NCBI GenBank assembly: GCA_050250915.1
Contig: JBFWNT010000001.1
Span: 283,318 to 347,317, forward strand
Direction: 5' to 3'
Length of the DNA: 64,000 bases
From: Miltoncostaea sp050250915
Lineage (GTDB): Bacteria; Actinomycetota; Thermoleophilia; Miltoncostaeales; Miltoncostaeaceae
Position numbers and translations under genes: made by a program. Under the pieces are notes generated by a model that did no database searches, had not been told where the DNA came from, and saw nothing but the letters and a program-made list of their open reading frames with translations. Position 1 is the stretch's first letter. The number at the start of each line of letters is the position of its first letter. This document shows, in pieces, positions 33,623 to 42,987 of this stretch.

Positions 33623-34501
33623 ATGCTTGCGGATTCGGCGCAGAGCGCCCTCGCCGACCCCAACGCCAACCGGCTGAAGACCTACCGGTACCTCAGGGTC
33701 GGGATGGTCCTGCTGATGGTGATGCTGGGCGTGTCGATCCTCGTCGACCGCGTCGACGGCCCGGCGGGGCAGTTCCAGACGTCGATCAGCGACTACTACT
33801 ACACACCGGTCCAGTCGGTGCTGGTGGGGAGCCTGGTGGCGGTGGGCGCGTGCCTCATCATCATGCGCGCCGAGCGCGACGTGGAGGACATCTTCCTGAA
33901 CCTGGCCGGCATGTTCGCGCCGCTCGTGGCCTTCGTGCCCATCGACCGCGAGGGGGTGACCGACGGGGTGCTGTCGAGCGCGTCGGCCGCCGCGTTCGTG
34001 GACAACAACGTGAAGACCCTCGTCATCACCGGCGTGATCGCGCTCGTCGTCGCGGTCCTGGTCCTGGCACGCTCATGGCCGCAGCTCGACGACGTGGGCG
34101 AGCGCCTGCGCCGCGTCCTGGGGCTCCTGGCGGCCGGGGCCATCGTGCTGGGCACCTGGCTCTGGTACGACCTCGCGCCCGACTCGTTCCAGGGCACCGG
34201 GGCGTACGTCGCGGGCGGGCACTTCACGGCCGCGATCTCCCTGTTCGTGTGCATGGGCGTGGTGGTGCTCTGCAACGCGCTGCCGCCGACGGTGCAGCCC
34301 TACAACGCGATCTACGCGGGGATCCTGGGCCTCATGATCCTGAACGGGATCGTGGCCGTGCTGTTCGGGTTCGGCGTGGGGCCGTTCGACTGGCGCTACT
34401 GGCTGCTGGCGGTGGAGGTCGCCGGGATCCTGCTGTTCGTGGTCTTCTGGCTCGTCCAGACCGTCGAGCTGGGACGGCTTCAGCTGAAGGACCAGGTGTA
34501 G
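33623..34501 (+). CDS. Multi-pass membrane protein of unknown function
   Basis: A 292-residue protein with about seven hydrophobic helices. The extracellular-loop text SISDYYYTPVQSVLVGSLVAVGA (residues about 54-76) is conserved in a group of uncharacterised bacterial membrane proteins resembling DUF998. No catalytic motif is seen. The final 22 bases overlap the convergent secreted-protein gene. Confidence 0.75.
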   Translation: MLADSAQSALADPNANRLKTYRYLRVGMVLLMVMLGVSILVDRVDGPAGQFQTSISDYYYTPVQSVLVGSLVAVGACLIIMRAERDVEDIFLNLAGMFAPLVAFVPIDREGVTDGVLSSASAAAFVDNNVKTLVITGVIALVVAVLVLARSWPQLDDVGERLRRVLGLLAAGAIVLGTWLWYDLAPDSFQGTGAYVAGGHFTAAISLFVCMGVVVLCNALPPTVQPYNAIYAGILGLMILNGIVAVLFGFGVGPFDWRYWLLAVEVAGILLFVVFWLVQTVELGRLQLKDQV

Positions 34502-35426
34502 GTCTGCTGGTCCAGCGCGCCGCCGCGGCTGCCCGCGAGCACCGCGGTGCCGAAGGGGAACGGCTGTGGCGCCACGCCGATGCCCGTGTCCACGAAGACC
34601 GGCATCACGGGCCCCTGGAGGTCGTCGCAGAGGCTGTTGATGGGGTACCTGAAGCCCTCGTGGACGCGCCCGACCGCCTCGTAGGTGCCCTTCAGGTAGT
34701 CGAGGCTCAGGCGGCCGGTGGCGCGAAGTCGGTGAGGGTCCCGATCCGCTCGCAGCCGGTCGCGTTCTCCTGGTCGTTGTAGGTCACGCTCCCGGCGGAC
34801 AGCCGGTAGGTGAAGTGCCCCTGGTCGATGCGCTGCTGGGCCGGGTCGAACGTGAACGTCACCCCGTTGGACTGCCAGCGCTCGAACCCGAGCTCCAGCA
34901 CGCCCAGGCCGGCCTGCCCGCTGAGGTTGGCGTTCCAGGTGCGCTTGACCGCGAACACCCGCTTCGCCTGGCCGCGGCAGTTGTCGCCGGTGCGCCGCTC
35001 GCGCCCGCTGCGCTCGCGCACGCACACCTCCACGTCGTAGGTGCCCAGGGGCAGCTGCAGGGGCGCCGCCTCGCCCTGCTCGCAGCCGCTGATGGAGTCG
35101 ACGTCGAGCGGCGCGCCCCGGCGCGCCCGGGTGGGCGGCTGGAGCGGCGCCAGCGACCGCCTGGCCACCTCGGCCTCCACGCCGCGGCCACGGAGGGTCA
35201 TCGTCGCCACGATCCGGCCGGAGCGGCGCCTGCCGTGGTTCTCGACCGTCACGCAGAAGCGCGCCTGGGACTTCGGCTCGCCCACGAACAGGACGCGCGG
35301 GGTGAAGGTGGCCTTGGTCAGCTCCAGGTCCGGGCGCGCAGGCGGCGGCTTCGCGTGCGCGGCGCTCGCCGACGCTGCCACCCCGGCGGCGGCGATCATC
35401 GCGACGACGATCCGCGTCCCGCGCAC
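34480..35426 (-). pseudogene. Secreted beta-domain protein with one frameshift
   Basis: An exported protein read in two frames. The first (35426 down to 34707) starts VRGTRIVVAMIAAAGVAASA, a signal peptide, and continues through PRVLFVGEPKSQARFCVTVENHG to ERIGTLTDFAPPAA and a stop. The continuation in another frame, RLSLDYLKGTYEAVGRV to QQTYTWSFS (stop at 34480), clearly belongs to the same protein. One indel near 34715 separates them. The intact protein would be about 314 residues. TTGACC, 18 bases, GATCAT and six bases precede the GTG, a good leaderless promoter. It could be a real mutation or an assembly error. Family unknown. Confidence 0.65.
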
Positions 35427-35432
35427 GCGCCG

Positions 35433-35462
35433 ATGATCGTCGCGCGCCGCGGCCGCGGTCAA
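35433..35462 (-). promoter_or_regulatory. Promoter of the 34480-35426 gene
   Basis: On the minus strand TTGACC (35462-35457), 18-base spacer, GATCAT (35438-35433), then six bases to the GTG at 35426. Both boxes and a leaderless start position are seen together here. Confidence 0.5.
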
Positions 35463-35473
35463 GGCGCGGTCGC

Positions 35474-37177
35474 TCAGGCCGGGAGCGTGAACTCGCCGGC
35501 GGGCGCGGCGGGGTCGGCGTGGAGCTCCCGCTCGCGGTCGCGGAGCGCGACCCGGCGGATCTTCCCCGAGATCGTCTTCGGCAGCTCGGCGAACTCGAGG
35601 CGCCGCACCCGCTTGTAGGGGGCCAGGCTCTCGCGCGCGAACGCGAGGATCGCCCGGGCGGTCTCCTCGGTGGGCTCGTGCCCGGGGGCGAGCGCCACAT
35701 AGGCCTTGGGCACGGCGAGCCGCAGGGGATCGGGCGACGGCACCACGGCCGCCTCGGCGACGGCGGGGTGCTCGATGAGCACGCTCTCCAGCTCGAACGG
35801 GGAGATGCGGTAGTCGGAGGCCTTGAACACGTCGTCGGCCCGCCCGACATACGTGATGTAGCCGTCCGCGTCGCGCGTCCCGATGTCGCCGGTCCGGTAC
35901 AGCCCGCCCTCCATCGCCTCGGCGTTGAGCGTGGCGTCGCCGCGGTAGCCCACCATCAGCCCCAGCGGCCGCCCCGCGGAGAGGTCGATGCAGATCTCGC
36001 CCTCCTCGACGCCACGCTCGCCGGACACCGGGTCGACCAGCACGATGGGATAGCCGGGCACCGGGCGCCCCATCGACCCGGGCCGCACCTCCTGGCCGGG
36101 GGTGTTGGCGATCTGCACCGTCGTCTCGGTCTGGCCGAAGCCGTCGCGGATGCGGACGCCCCACGCCCGCTCCACCCGGTCGATCACCTCCGGGTTGAGC
36201 GGCTCCCCGGCGCCCACCACCTCGCGCGGCGGCCGGGTGAGACGCGACAGGTCCGTCTGGATCAGCATGCGCCACACCGTGGGCGGCGCGCAGAAGGCGT
36301 CGACGCCGCACCGCTCCATCGCGTCCAGCAGGGCGTCGGGGTCGAAGCGCGCCGAGTTCACCACCAGCACCGTCGCCTCGGCGTTCCACGGCGCGAAGAC
36401 GTTGCTCCACGCGTGCTTCGCCCACCCCGGCGACGAGATGTTGAGGTGCACGTCGCCCGGCTCGAGCCCGATCCAGTACATGGTCGAGAGGTGGCCGACG
36501 GGGTACGACGCGTGTGTGTGCTCCACCAGCTTGGGCCGTGCCGTGGTGCCCGAGGTGAAGTAGAGGAGCAGCGTGTCGCCGGCGTGGGTCGGGCCGTCGG
36601 GGGTGAACGCCGGGTCGGCCGCGTCGGCGTCCTCGTAGCGCAGCCACCCGTCGGGGGCGCCGCCCACGGCGATGCGCGTGTAGTCGCCCTCCACGCCGTC
36701 GAACCGGCCCGTGTCGGCGCCGCCGACCACCACGTGGCGCGCGGCGCCGCGGTCGAGGCGGTCGCGCAGGTCGGACGGCGTGAGCAGCGTGGTCGCGGGG
36801 ATGACCACGGCCCCGAGCTTCATCGCCGCGAGGAGGGTCTCCCACAGCTCCACCTGGTTGCCCAGCATCAGGATGATCCGGTCGCCGCGGGCGACGCCGG
36901 CGGCCCGCAACCGGTTGGCCACGCGGTTGGACCGCTCCGAGAGCTGGGCGTACGTCCACGACGCCTCCGACCCGTCGCCCTCCACGATCCAGAGCGCGCG
37001 CCGCGCCCCGCGCACGGGGTCGGCGGCGACCGCGTCGAAGTGCTCGAGGGCCCAGTTGAACTCCGCGAGCTCCGGCCAGCGGAACCCGCGGTACGCCGCC
37101 GCGTAGTCCTCGCGGTTGTCCCACAGGAACGCGCGCGCCTCGTGGAAGGCCCGCGCCCCCGGCGTGGTCGCGCTCAT
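35474..37177 (-). CDS. AMP-forming acyl-CoA synthetase
   Basis: A 567-residue ANL-superfamily ligase making acyl-CoA from a carboxylate, ATP and CoA. Motifs: P-loop-like LLLYFTSGTTARPKLVEHTH (about 205-224), DGFGQTETTVQIAN (about 340), YRTGDIGTRDADGYITYVGRADD and the catalytic Lys region PKTISGKIRRVALR near the end. The SPGWAKHAWSNVFAPW text is like medium-chain (ACSM) enzymes. Acyl-CoA products would feed beta-oxidation, which the ETF-QO gene upstream supports. ATG at 37177 with GGGGGTGGGG just before. Confidence 0.88.
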   Translation of the reverse strand: MSATTPGARAFHEARAFLWDNREDYAAAYRGFRWPELAEFNWALEHFDAVAADPVRGARRALWIVEGDGSEASWTYAQLSERSNRVANRLRAAGVARGDRIILMLGNQVELWETLLAAMKLGAVVIPATTLLTPSDLRDRLDRGAARHVVVGGADTGRFDGVEGDYTRIAVGGAPDGWLRYEDADAADPAFTPDGPTHAGDTLLLYFTSGTTARPKLVEHTHASYPVGHLSTMYWIGLEPGDVHLNISSPGWAKHAWSNVFAPWNAEATVLVVNSARFDPDALLDAMERCGVDAFCAPPTVWRMLIQTDLSRLTRPPREVVGAGEPLNPEVIDRVERAWGVRIRDGFGQTETTVQIANTPGQEVRPGSMGRPVPGYPIVLVDPVSGERGVEEGEICIDLSAGRPLGLMVGYRGDATLNAEAMEGGLYRTGDIGTRDADGYITYVGRADDVFKASDYRISPFELESVLIEHPAVAEAAVVPSPDPLRLAVPKAYVALAPGHEPTEETARAILAFARESLAPYKRVRRLEFAELPKTISGKIRRVALRDRERELHADPAAPAGEFTLPA

Positions 37178-37254
37178 CCCCACCCCCGGCGTTCACGGCT
37201 CTGCGGTCGGCGCCACCCTACGCCCGGCGCCGACCGCGGAAGCGCCTGGCCGGG

Positions 37255-37758
37255 CTACTTCACGGTGAAGCTCGCGTACATCCCGCCGGCGAAGTGACCG
37301 GGGAGGTTGCAGAGCAGCGTGTACTTCCCGGGCTTCAGCGTGATGGTGAGGGTCTTCGTCTGCCCGGGCTCCACGTCGGGCGCCTCGCCGGGCGAGTTCG
37401 CCTCCGAGGCGCTGCCGTCGGGCTGCTTCAGGGACGCGGCACCGCCGGGGGAGGGCACCACGACCATCTCGTGGAGCACCTTCCCTGAGTTGTTCACGGT
37501 GAAGGTCACCTTGCCCGAGGGAACGGACGCGACGCTCGGGACCAGCGAGAACTCCTTCGGCGTCCCCAGGGCGACCGCGACGGCCGTGGCGGTGGCAGTG
37601 GGGGCCGTCGTCGCGGGCGCCGTCGCGGCGGCGGCCGTGGTCGCGGGCGTGGTGGTCGGCGACGCCGAGCTGTCGTCGCCGCCGCACGCGGCGGTGGCGA
37701 GGACGCCGGCCGCGAGGACCGCGGCGGCGGCGCTGAGGACGATCGGACGACGTTGCAT
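37255..37758 (-). CDS. Cupredoxin (plastocyanin-like) lipoprotein
   Basis: A 167-residue blue-copper-type protein on the outer face of the membrane. Lipobox at Cys25 (LATAACGG), Thr/Ala/Pro linker (30-65), then a cupredoxin domain with type 1 copper ligands H96 (VLHEM), C150 (YTLLCN), H155 (LPGH) and M160 (GGMY). GGAGGA lies just before the ATG. It is an electron carrier or copper-binding protein; no partner oxidase is adjacent. Confidence 0.88.
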   Translation of the reverse strand: MQRRPIVLSAAAAVLAAGVLATAACGGDDSSASPTTTPATTAAAATAPATTAPTATATAVAVALGTPKEFSLVPSVASVPSGKVTFTVNNSGKVLHEMVVVPSPGGAASLKQPDGSASEANSPGEAPDVEPGQTKTLTITLKPGKYTLLCNLPGHFAGGMYASFTVK

Positions 37759-37897
37759 GTCTCCTCCGGGTCGGCCTGGGGGCCAGGATGCATTCACGCG
37801 GACATCGTCCCGCCGTGACCGCCGGCCGGCGTCCGGGAACGCGGCCGCGAGGGTGCGGACTTTCCGAAGGCTCCTCCGCATCGGGCAGACTGACGGC

Positions 37898-38710
37898 ATG
37901 GCGACAGACGGCGGCAGCGCACCCGAGGGATTCAGCAAGAGCGCCGGGTCGTACGACGACGCGGTGCGGCACAACATCGCCGGCTCGCAACGGCTGGTGA
38001 TGTCCCTCCCCGACGGCGCCTACCGCCGGGTCCTGGACGTGGGCTGCGGCACGGGCTTCTCGTCGGCGGCGATGCTCGGGCGCTTCGACGTCGAGACGCT
38101 GGTGGGGGTCGACCCCGCCCAGGGCATGCTGGACGTCTTCGCCGCCAAGCGCGCCGAGTTCCCCGGCGTCGAGATCGAGCTGCGCGCCGAGGACGTCATG
38201 GCGATGGACGTGCCCGACGGCGCGTTCGACGCCGTGATCTGCGCGATGGCGCTCCACTGGTTCCCGGACAAGCCCGGCGCCGTCGCGCGGATGGCGCGCG
38301 CGCTGCGCCCCGGCGGCGTCATCGGCATCCTCACCGCCGGCGCCGGCGGCGAGGACGCGTGGCGCGACCTGCTGGAGCGCATGGGCGCCCCGGCGGAGTG
38401 GACCGGCTGGTTCGCCGTGAACCAGCTCGACGTGGACCAGATGGCCGACGCGCTGCGCGCCGCCGGCCTGGAGCCCCTGGACGTGTGGATCGAGCGCCGC
38501 CGCCGCGCGACCCACCCTGACGCGTTCATGGCGCGCACCCGCGCGGTGGCGGGGCACCTGCTGGGCAACCCGCCGGGCGGCCACAGCGAGCTGGACCAGC
38601 GCATCGAGGCGGCGCTGCGCGAGGCCGCCGGCCCCGACGGGTTCGTCTACGACTACTGCAAGCTGTTCGCCGTGGCCCGCCGGCCCGCCGGCGACGGGGT
38701 GCCGGACTGA
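37898..38710 (+). CDS. SAM-dependent methyltransferase
   Basis: A 270-residue class I methyltransferase: RVLDVGCGTGFSSAAMLGRF (SAM motif I, about 45-64), VGVDPAQGMLDVF, FDAVICAMALHWFPDK and MARALRPGGVIGILTAG. The UbiE/BioC-like N-terminus (FSKSAGSYDDAVRHN) suggests a small-molecule substrate. CAGACT lies six bases before the ATG, near the leaderless pattern. Confidence 0.85.
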   Translation: MATDGGSAPEGFSKSAGSYDDAVRHNIAGSQRLVMSLPDGAYRRVLDVGCGTGFSSAAMLGRFDVETLVGVDPAQGMLDVFAAKRAEFPGVEIELRAEDVMAMDVPDGAFDAVICAMALHWFPDKPGAVARMARALRPGGVIGILTAGAGGEDAWRDLLERMGAPAEWTGWFAVNQLDVDQMADALRAAGLEPLDVWIERRRRATHPDAFMARTRAVAGHLLGNPPGGHSELDQRIEAALREAAGPDGFVYDYCKLFAVARRPAGDGVPD

Positions 38711-38736
38711 TCGGGGACCTCCAACGCGCGGACGAC

Positions 38737-39393
38737 GTGTCCGCGATCGGCGAGTCGCGGTGGCCGCCGGTGCTCGCGGTGCTGCTGTTCATGGTCGCCC
38801 ACATCACGGTGCACCTCTGGTTGCCGGGGACGACCCAGGTGGTGCGGATGCCGTGGCTGGTCCCGGTGCTGGAGGCGATCCTGATCGTCGCCCTGGTGAC
38901 CGTGAACCCGAGCAGCGGCATCGAGGCCCGCCGCCGCCACCGCGTCGCGCTCGTCATCGTGTCGCTGCTGGCCCTCTCGGCCCTCTACGGGACGGGCGTG
39001 CTCACCAAGGACCTGATCGAGGGGACCGGGGTCGCGAACGAGGCCGGTCCGCTCCTCGCCGCCGCCGTGGTCGTGTGGCTCGGGAACAACCTCTCGTTCG
39101 GGCTCCTCTACTGGCTGATGGACGCGGGCGGCCCGCTGGCGCGCGGGCAGGGCCGCGCCGGCGCCCCGGACTTCGCGTTCACCCAGCAGCTGAGCCCGGA
39201 GGTCATGCCGCCCGGCTGGCGGCCCGTGTTCATGGACTACCTGCACCTCGGCTTCACCAACGCGACGGCGTTCAGCCCCACCGACGTGATGCCGCTGACG
39301 CTCCGCGCCAAGTACACGATGCTGCTCCAGGCGACGGTGGCGCTGGCGCTGTTCACGCTGGTGGTGGCGCGCTCGGTCAACGCGTTCACCTGA
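38737..39393 (+). CDS. DUF1345-like membrane protein
   Basis: A 218-residue protein with five or six hydrophobic helices. The segment DYLHLGFTNATAFSPTDVMPL (about 166-186) near the C-terminus is a recognisable conserved block in DUF1345-type proteins with a pore-like domain. Function unknown. GTG start 26 bases after the methyltransferase stop, probably the same transcript. It overlaps the convergent gene by eight bases. Confidence 0.75.
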   Translation: MSAIGESRWPPVLAVLLFMVAHITVHLWLPGTTQVVRMPWLVPVLEAILIVALVTVNPSSGIEARRRHRVALVIVSLLALSALYGTGVLTKDLIEGTGVANEAGPLLAAAVVVWLGNNLSFGLLYWLMDAGGPLARGQGRAGAPDFAFTQQLSPEVMPPGWRPVFMDYLHLGFTNATAFSPTDVMPLTLRAKYTMLLQATVALALFTLVVARSVNAFT

Positions 39394-40207
39394 CCGCTTC
39401 GCGGGCGGCCTCCAGGCGGGCGTCGAGCCAGTCGTGGTCCTCGTCGATCGCGGCCTCGGGCATCAGCAGGATCGCGCCGGCCAGGAAGCAGATCGCCCCG
39501 ACCAGGGTCCCCGACGTCGCGAGGGCGGCGTTGCGCAGCTCGCCCGTGTCCTGGACCACGTAGGCGGCGACCGCCGACGCGCCGAAGGCCACCGACCCCA
39601 GCATGTTGAGCCACGCGACCTGCCACTCGTGGCGGCGCGGAGTCCACCACGGCCGGCCGCCGCCGCACACCTCGCGCACCGCGATCCAACTCGCCACGAG
39701 GAAGCAGATGGAGCCGTACGCGTCGGGCGCCCACACCAGCAGGTCCTCGCCGCGCGCGCCGAACACGTCCCAGATCGCGAGCAGGGTGCTGACGTTGAAG
39801 CAGAGGGTCCCGATCGACTGGATGCCGGCGGCCCAGAACCCGGCCTCCCCCGGTTCCCAGCCGAACCAGCGCGTCCCGGTCTCGCCGGGCCGGTGCTCGC
39901 GGTCGGCGTTCAGCACCTCCAGCACGCACGTGTAGCCGGCGGTGGTGAAGAAGATCGACCCGATGAAGTACGTGATCGCGATCGCCTGCAGCGACATCAC
40001 GTCCGGCGCCGCCGGCAGCGACGGCACCAGGAAGAGGGTGGAGCCCACCGCGAAAAGCGCGCCCGTCCACCAGCCGATGCGGTGCGGCGCCCAGAAGGTG
40101 CGCTCCGTCCGGACGATGCGGGTCGCCATCCGGGCGGTCAGCAGGTTGCGCCCCTTGCGGAGGCGGCGCGGGCCGGCGACGCCGGCCCGCTCGTCGTCCG
40201 CCGTCAC
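39386..40207 (-). CDS. YrhK-like membrane protein
   Basis: A 273-residue protein with about six hydrophobic helices: IGWWTGALFAVGSTLFLVPSL, ITYFIGSIFFTTAGYTCVLEVLN and further repeats. The text resembles YrhK-domain proteins, which have no known function. It lies four bases downstream of glutamate decarboxylase on the same strand, so it is likely co-transcribed. A role in acid stress or GABA export is only a contextual guess. Confidence 0.7.
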   Translation of the reverse strand: MTADDERAGVAGPRRLRKGRNLLTARMATRIVRTERTFWAPHRIGWWTGALFAVGSTLFLVPSLPAAPDVMSLQAIAITYFIGSIFFTTAGYTCVLEVLNADREHRPGETGTRWFGWEPGEAGFWAAGIQSIGTLCFNVSTLLAIWDVFGARGEDLLVWAPDAYGSICFLVASWIAVREVCGGGRPWWTPRRHEWQVAWLNMLGSVAFGASAVAAYVVQDTGELRNAALATSGTLVGAICFLAGAILLMPEAAIDEDHDWLDARLEAAREAVR

Positions 40208-40211
40208 CTGC

Positions 40212-41609
40212 CTAATGGGCGAAGGCCTGGGGGGTCTCGCGGGCGTGCGGCATGGGGGCGTCCAGGTCGTCGAACCAGGCCAGGGCCTTCTGCAGGTCCT
40301 CCAGGAACATGTCCGCCATGTCGTGACTCAGCCCGTTGCGCACCACGACGCGCAGGATGGAGAGGTCCTCGCGGTTGGGCGGCATCGTGTAGGCGGGGAC
40401 CTGCCAGCCCCACTCGCGGAGCTTCGCCGACAGGTCGTAGACGTTGAAGCGCTTCTCGTCCTCGGTGAGCGCGAACGCGAAGAGGGGCAACTCGTCGCCG
40501 CGGGTGATCAGCCGGAAGCGGCCGGTCGCCTCGATCGCGGACGACATGTGGAGCGCGACGTCCTGGCAGGTCTGGTGCACCAGGCGGTAGCCCTCCATCC
40601 CGAGGCGGAGGAAGTTGTAGTACTGCGCCACCACCTGTGAGCCCGGGCGCGAGAAGTTGAGCGCCAGGGTCGGCATGTCGCCGCCCAGGTAGTTCACGTG
40701 GAAGATCAGGTCCTCGGGGACGTTGGCCGCCTCGCGCCAGAGCACCCAGCCGACGCCGGGGTAGACGAGGCCGTACTTGTGGCCCGACGCGGAGATGCTC
40801 GCCACCCGCGGGAGGCGGAAGTCCCACGCCGGCATGTCCTTCTGGATGAACGGCGCCACGAAGCCGCCGGAGGCGCCGTCGATGTGGAGCGGCACGTCCG
40901 GGCCACCGCCGTCGGCGAGCGCGTCGAGCGCGGCGGCGATCTCGCTGACCGGCTCGTACGAGCCGTCGTACGTGGACCCCAGGATCGCGACCACGCCGAT
41001 CGTGTTCTCGTCGATGTAGTCGGTCATCCGGTCGGGCGTGAGGTGGAACACGTCGCCCTCGACCGGCACGTACCGTGGCTCGACCTCCCAGTAGCGGGCG
41101 AACTTCTCCCACACCACCTGGACGTTCGAGCCGAAGACGATGTTGGGCGCGTCGGCCGGCTTGCCGGCGGCCTGCCGCGCCACCTGCCAGCGGCGCTTGA
41201 GGGCCATGCCGGCGAGCATGCAGGCCTCGGACGAGCCGATCGCCGACGTCCCGACCGCGTTCTCCGCGTCGGGGGCGTTCCACAGGTCGGCGAGCATCGC
41301 GACGCACCGCTTCTCGATCTCGGCCGTCTGCGGGTACTCGTCCTTGTCGATCATGTTCTTCTGGAAGGACTCGGTCATGAGGCGCGTGGCCTCGTCCTCC
41401 ATCCAGGTGGTCACGAACGTCGCCAGGTTGAAGCGGGCGTTGCCGTCCATCGACACCTCGTCGTGGACGATCTGGTACGCCGTGCTCGGCTGCATCGGCG
41501 CCTCGCGCATCCGGTACTTCGGGACGCTCTCGCGCTCGCCCGTCCGGGCGAAGACCGGGTTGACGGAGAGGTGCGCGCCGCCGTCGGCGCCGGTGTGCAG
41601 TTGTGACAT
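40212..41609 (-). CDS. gadB: Glutamate decarboxylase
   Basis: A PLP enzyme of 465 residues making GABA and CO2 from glutamate while consuming a proton. The PLP lysine is K278 in SISASGHKYGLVYPG; TSAIGSSEACMLAGMALKRRW, LHIDGASGGFVAPF and FHVNYLGGDMPTLALNFSRPG are hallmark stretches. GGGAG precedes the ATG at 41609; an upstream extension to 41693 has no homologous look. No glutamate/GABA antiporter is adjacent, but a membrane protein of unknown function follows in the same operon. Confidence 0.95.
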   Translation of the reverse strand: MSQLHTGADGGAHLSVNPVFARTGERESVPKYRMREAPMQPSTAYQIVHDEVSMDGNARFNLATFVTTWMEDEATRLMTESFQKNMIDKDEYPQTAEIEKRCVAMLADLWNAPDAENAVGTSAIGSSEACMLAGMALKRRWQVARQAAGKPADAPNIVFGSNVQVVWEKFARYWEVEPRYVPVEGDVFHLTPDRMTDYIDENTIGVVAILGSTYDGSYEPVSEIAAALDALADGGGPDVPLHIDGASGGFVAPFIQKDMPAWDFRLPRVASISASGHKYGLVYPGVGWVLWREAANVPEDLIFHVNYLGGDMPTLALNFSRPGSQVVAQYYNFLRLGMEGYRLVHQTCQDVALHMSSAIEATGRFRLITRGDELPLFAFALTEDEKRFNVYDLSAKLREWGWQVPAYTMPPNREDLSILRVVVRNGLSHDMADMFLEDLQKALAWFDDLDAPMPHARETPQAFAH

Positions 41610-41720
41610 CCCGTGCTCCCAGGGTGGTCCGGCCGTCCGCCCGCGATCCCGTCGCGGCCAGGCGAGCCTAAGCCGAAGGCCCCGCCCCGCCATCGTCCCG
41701 ATGGGGTGAGCCCCCGTGGG

Positions 41721-42518
41721 TTACGGGTACGTGGGCGCGGCGGCCGCGGGCGGCAGCGCCATCCCGGCGCGGGTGGCCACCAGCGGGGTGTCGGGGACGT
41801 CGATCATCCCGCGGACCGGGCGGTCGAGGTCGAACGTGATGAGCAGCAGCAGCGCGACGAGGGTGGCCGCGGCGACGACGGTGGCCGTCCCCCGGCCGAC
41901 GAACGCCAGGTACAGGGCCAACAGGAACAGCGCCGCGGCGGCCCCGCCGAGCTCGACGGCGAGCACGGGTCCGGGCACGCGGTTCGCCAGCCCGGCGGTC
42001 CGGGTGGTGAGCGCGTCGAAGGTCTCGTTCAGCGATTCGACGTAGAGCCGGGGCGCGGAGTCCTGCGGTCGCCGGTCGAGCGACTCGCCGGCGAGGGCCC
42101 ACAGCCGCCGCTGGAGGACGCCCGCCTCGGCGAGGGTGCTCCGGTAGCCGGGGGTCTCCGGCACCTCGTGCGAGAGGCGGATGCTCGCGTCCGTGTACCT
42201 GACGATCAGGGCGAGTGAGCGCGAGCGCTGCGGCTCCAGGAGGGTCTGCGCGCGGAGATAGGTGGTCCCGATCGCGTTCGCCTCCTCGACGACCGCGGCG
42301 CGGCGGTCCTGGTACCGGCCCACGGCCAGGCTCAGGCCGAACGCGAGGATCAGGGCGACGAACGCGAGCAGGGCGCCCTGGACGACCCCGATGGGCTCCC
42401 GGAGGCTGTCGGAGTGGCGGCGCAGCGCCCGTCCGGCGACGAGCCCGAGGCCGGTGGCGCCCAGGATGATCGCGAACACGAGTAGCCACAGCACGACGGT
42501 GTCGACGCGGAAGAACAT
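41721..42518 (-). CDS. DUF4239 membrane protein
   Basis: A 265-residue protein with two N-terminal helices (LWLLVFAIILGATGLGLVAG and VVQGALLAFVALILAFGLSL) and two near the C-terminus. Between them are the conserved RYQDRRAAVVEEANAIGTTYLRA block and DRPVRGMIDVPDTPL, both typical of DUF4239. Function unknown. The remaining gap 41610-41720 holds nothing obvious. Confidence 0.8.
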   Translation of the reverse strand: MFFRVDTVVLWLLVFAIILGATGLGLVAGRALRRHSDSLREPIGVVQGALLAFVALILAFGLSLAVGRYQDRRAAVVEEANAIGTTYLRAQTLLEPQRSRSLALIVRYTDASIRLSHEVPETPGYRSTLAEAGVLQRRLWALAGESLDRRPQDSAPRLYVESLNETFDALTTRTAGLANRVPGPVLAVELGGAAAALFLLALYLAFVGRGTATVVAAATLVALLLLITFDLDRPVRGMIDVPDTPLVATRAGMALPPAAAAPTYP

Positions 42519-42596
42519 GTCCCGGCATCCTGGGGGCCCGCGCCGTTCCACCCGGTCCGGTCGCGGGGACCACCCGGGTGAACGGAGGGAGCGGAC

Positions 42597-42983
42597 ATGA
42601 GCGGATCGGGACGGCCGGCGTCGGAGCTCATCGACGAGCGGATCGCCGAGCTCGGCGACTGGCGCGGCGAGACCCTGGCGCGGATGCGCGGCCTCATCCA
42701 CGAGGAGGACCCCGACGTCAAGGAGACGTGGAAGTGGAAGGGCACGCCCGTCTGGGAGCACGACGGGATCATCTGCACCGGCGAGTCGTACCGGGACAAG
42801 GTGAAGCTCACGTTCGCCAAGGGGGCGTCCCTCGAGGACCCCGCCGGGCTGTTCAACTCCAGCCTGGACGGCAACGTCCGGCGGGCGATCGACATCGGCG
42901 AGGGCGAGGACGTCGACGCGGCGGCGTTCCGGACCCTGGTCCGCGCCGCGATCGACCTGAACGCCGCAGGCCGGGCGGGCTGA
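42597..42983 (+). CDS. DUF1801 (YdhG-like) protein
   Basis: A 128-residue soluble protein of the YdhG/DUF1801 fold: DPDVKETWKWKGTPVWEHDG and YRDKVKLTFAKGASLEDP. Iron-chaperone-like by structural analogy only. GGAGGGA precedes the ATG. Confidence 0.82.
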   Translation: MSGSGRPASELIDERIAELGDWRGETLARMRGLIHEEDPDVKETWKWKGTPVWEHDGIICTGESYRDKVKLTFAKGASLEDPAGLFNSSLDGNVRRAIDIGEGEDVDAAAFRTLVRAAIDLNAAGRAG

Positions 42984-42987
42984 CGCC

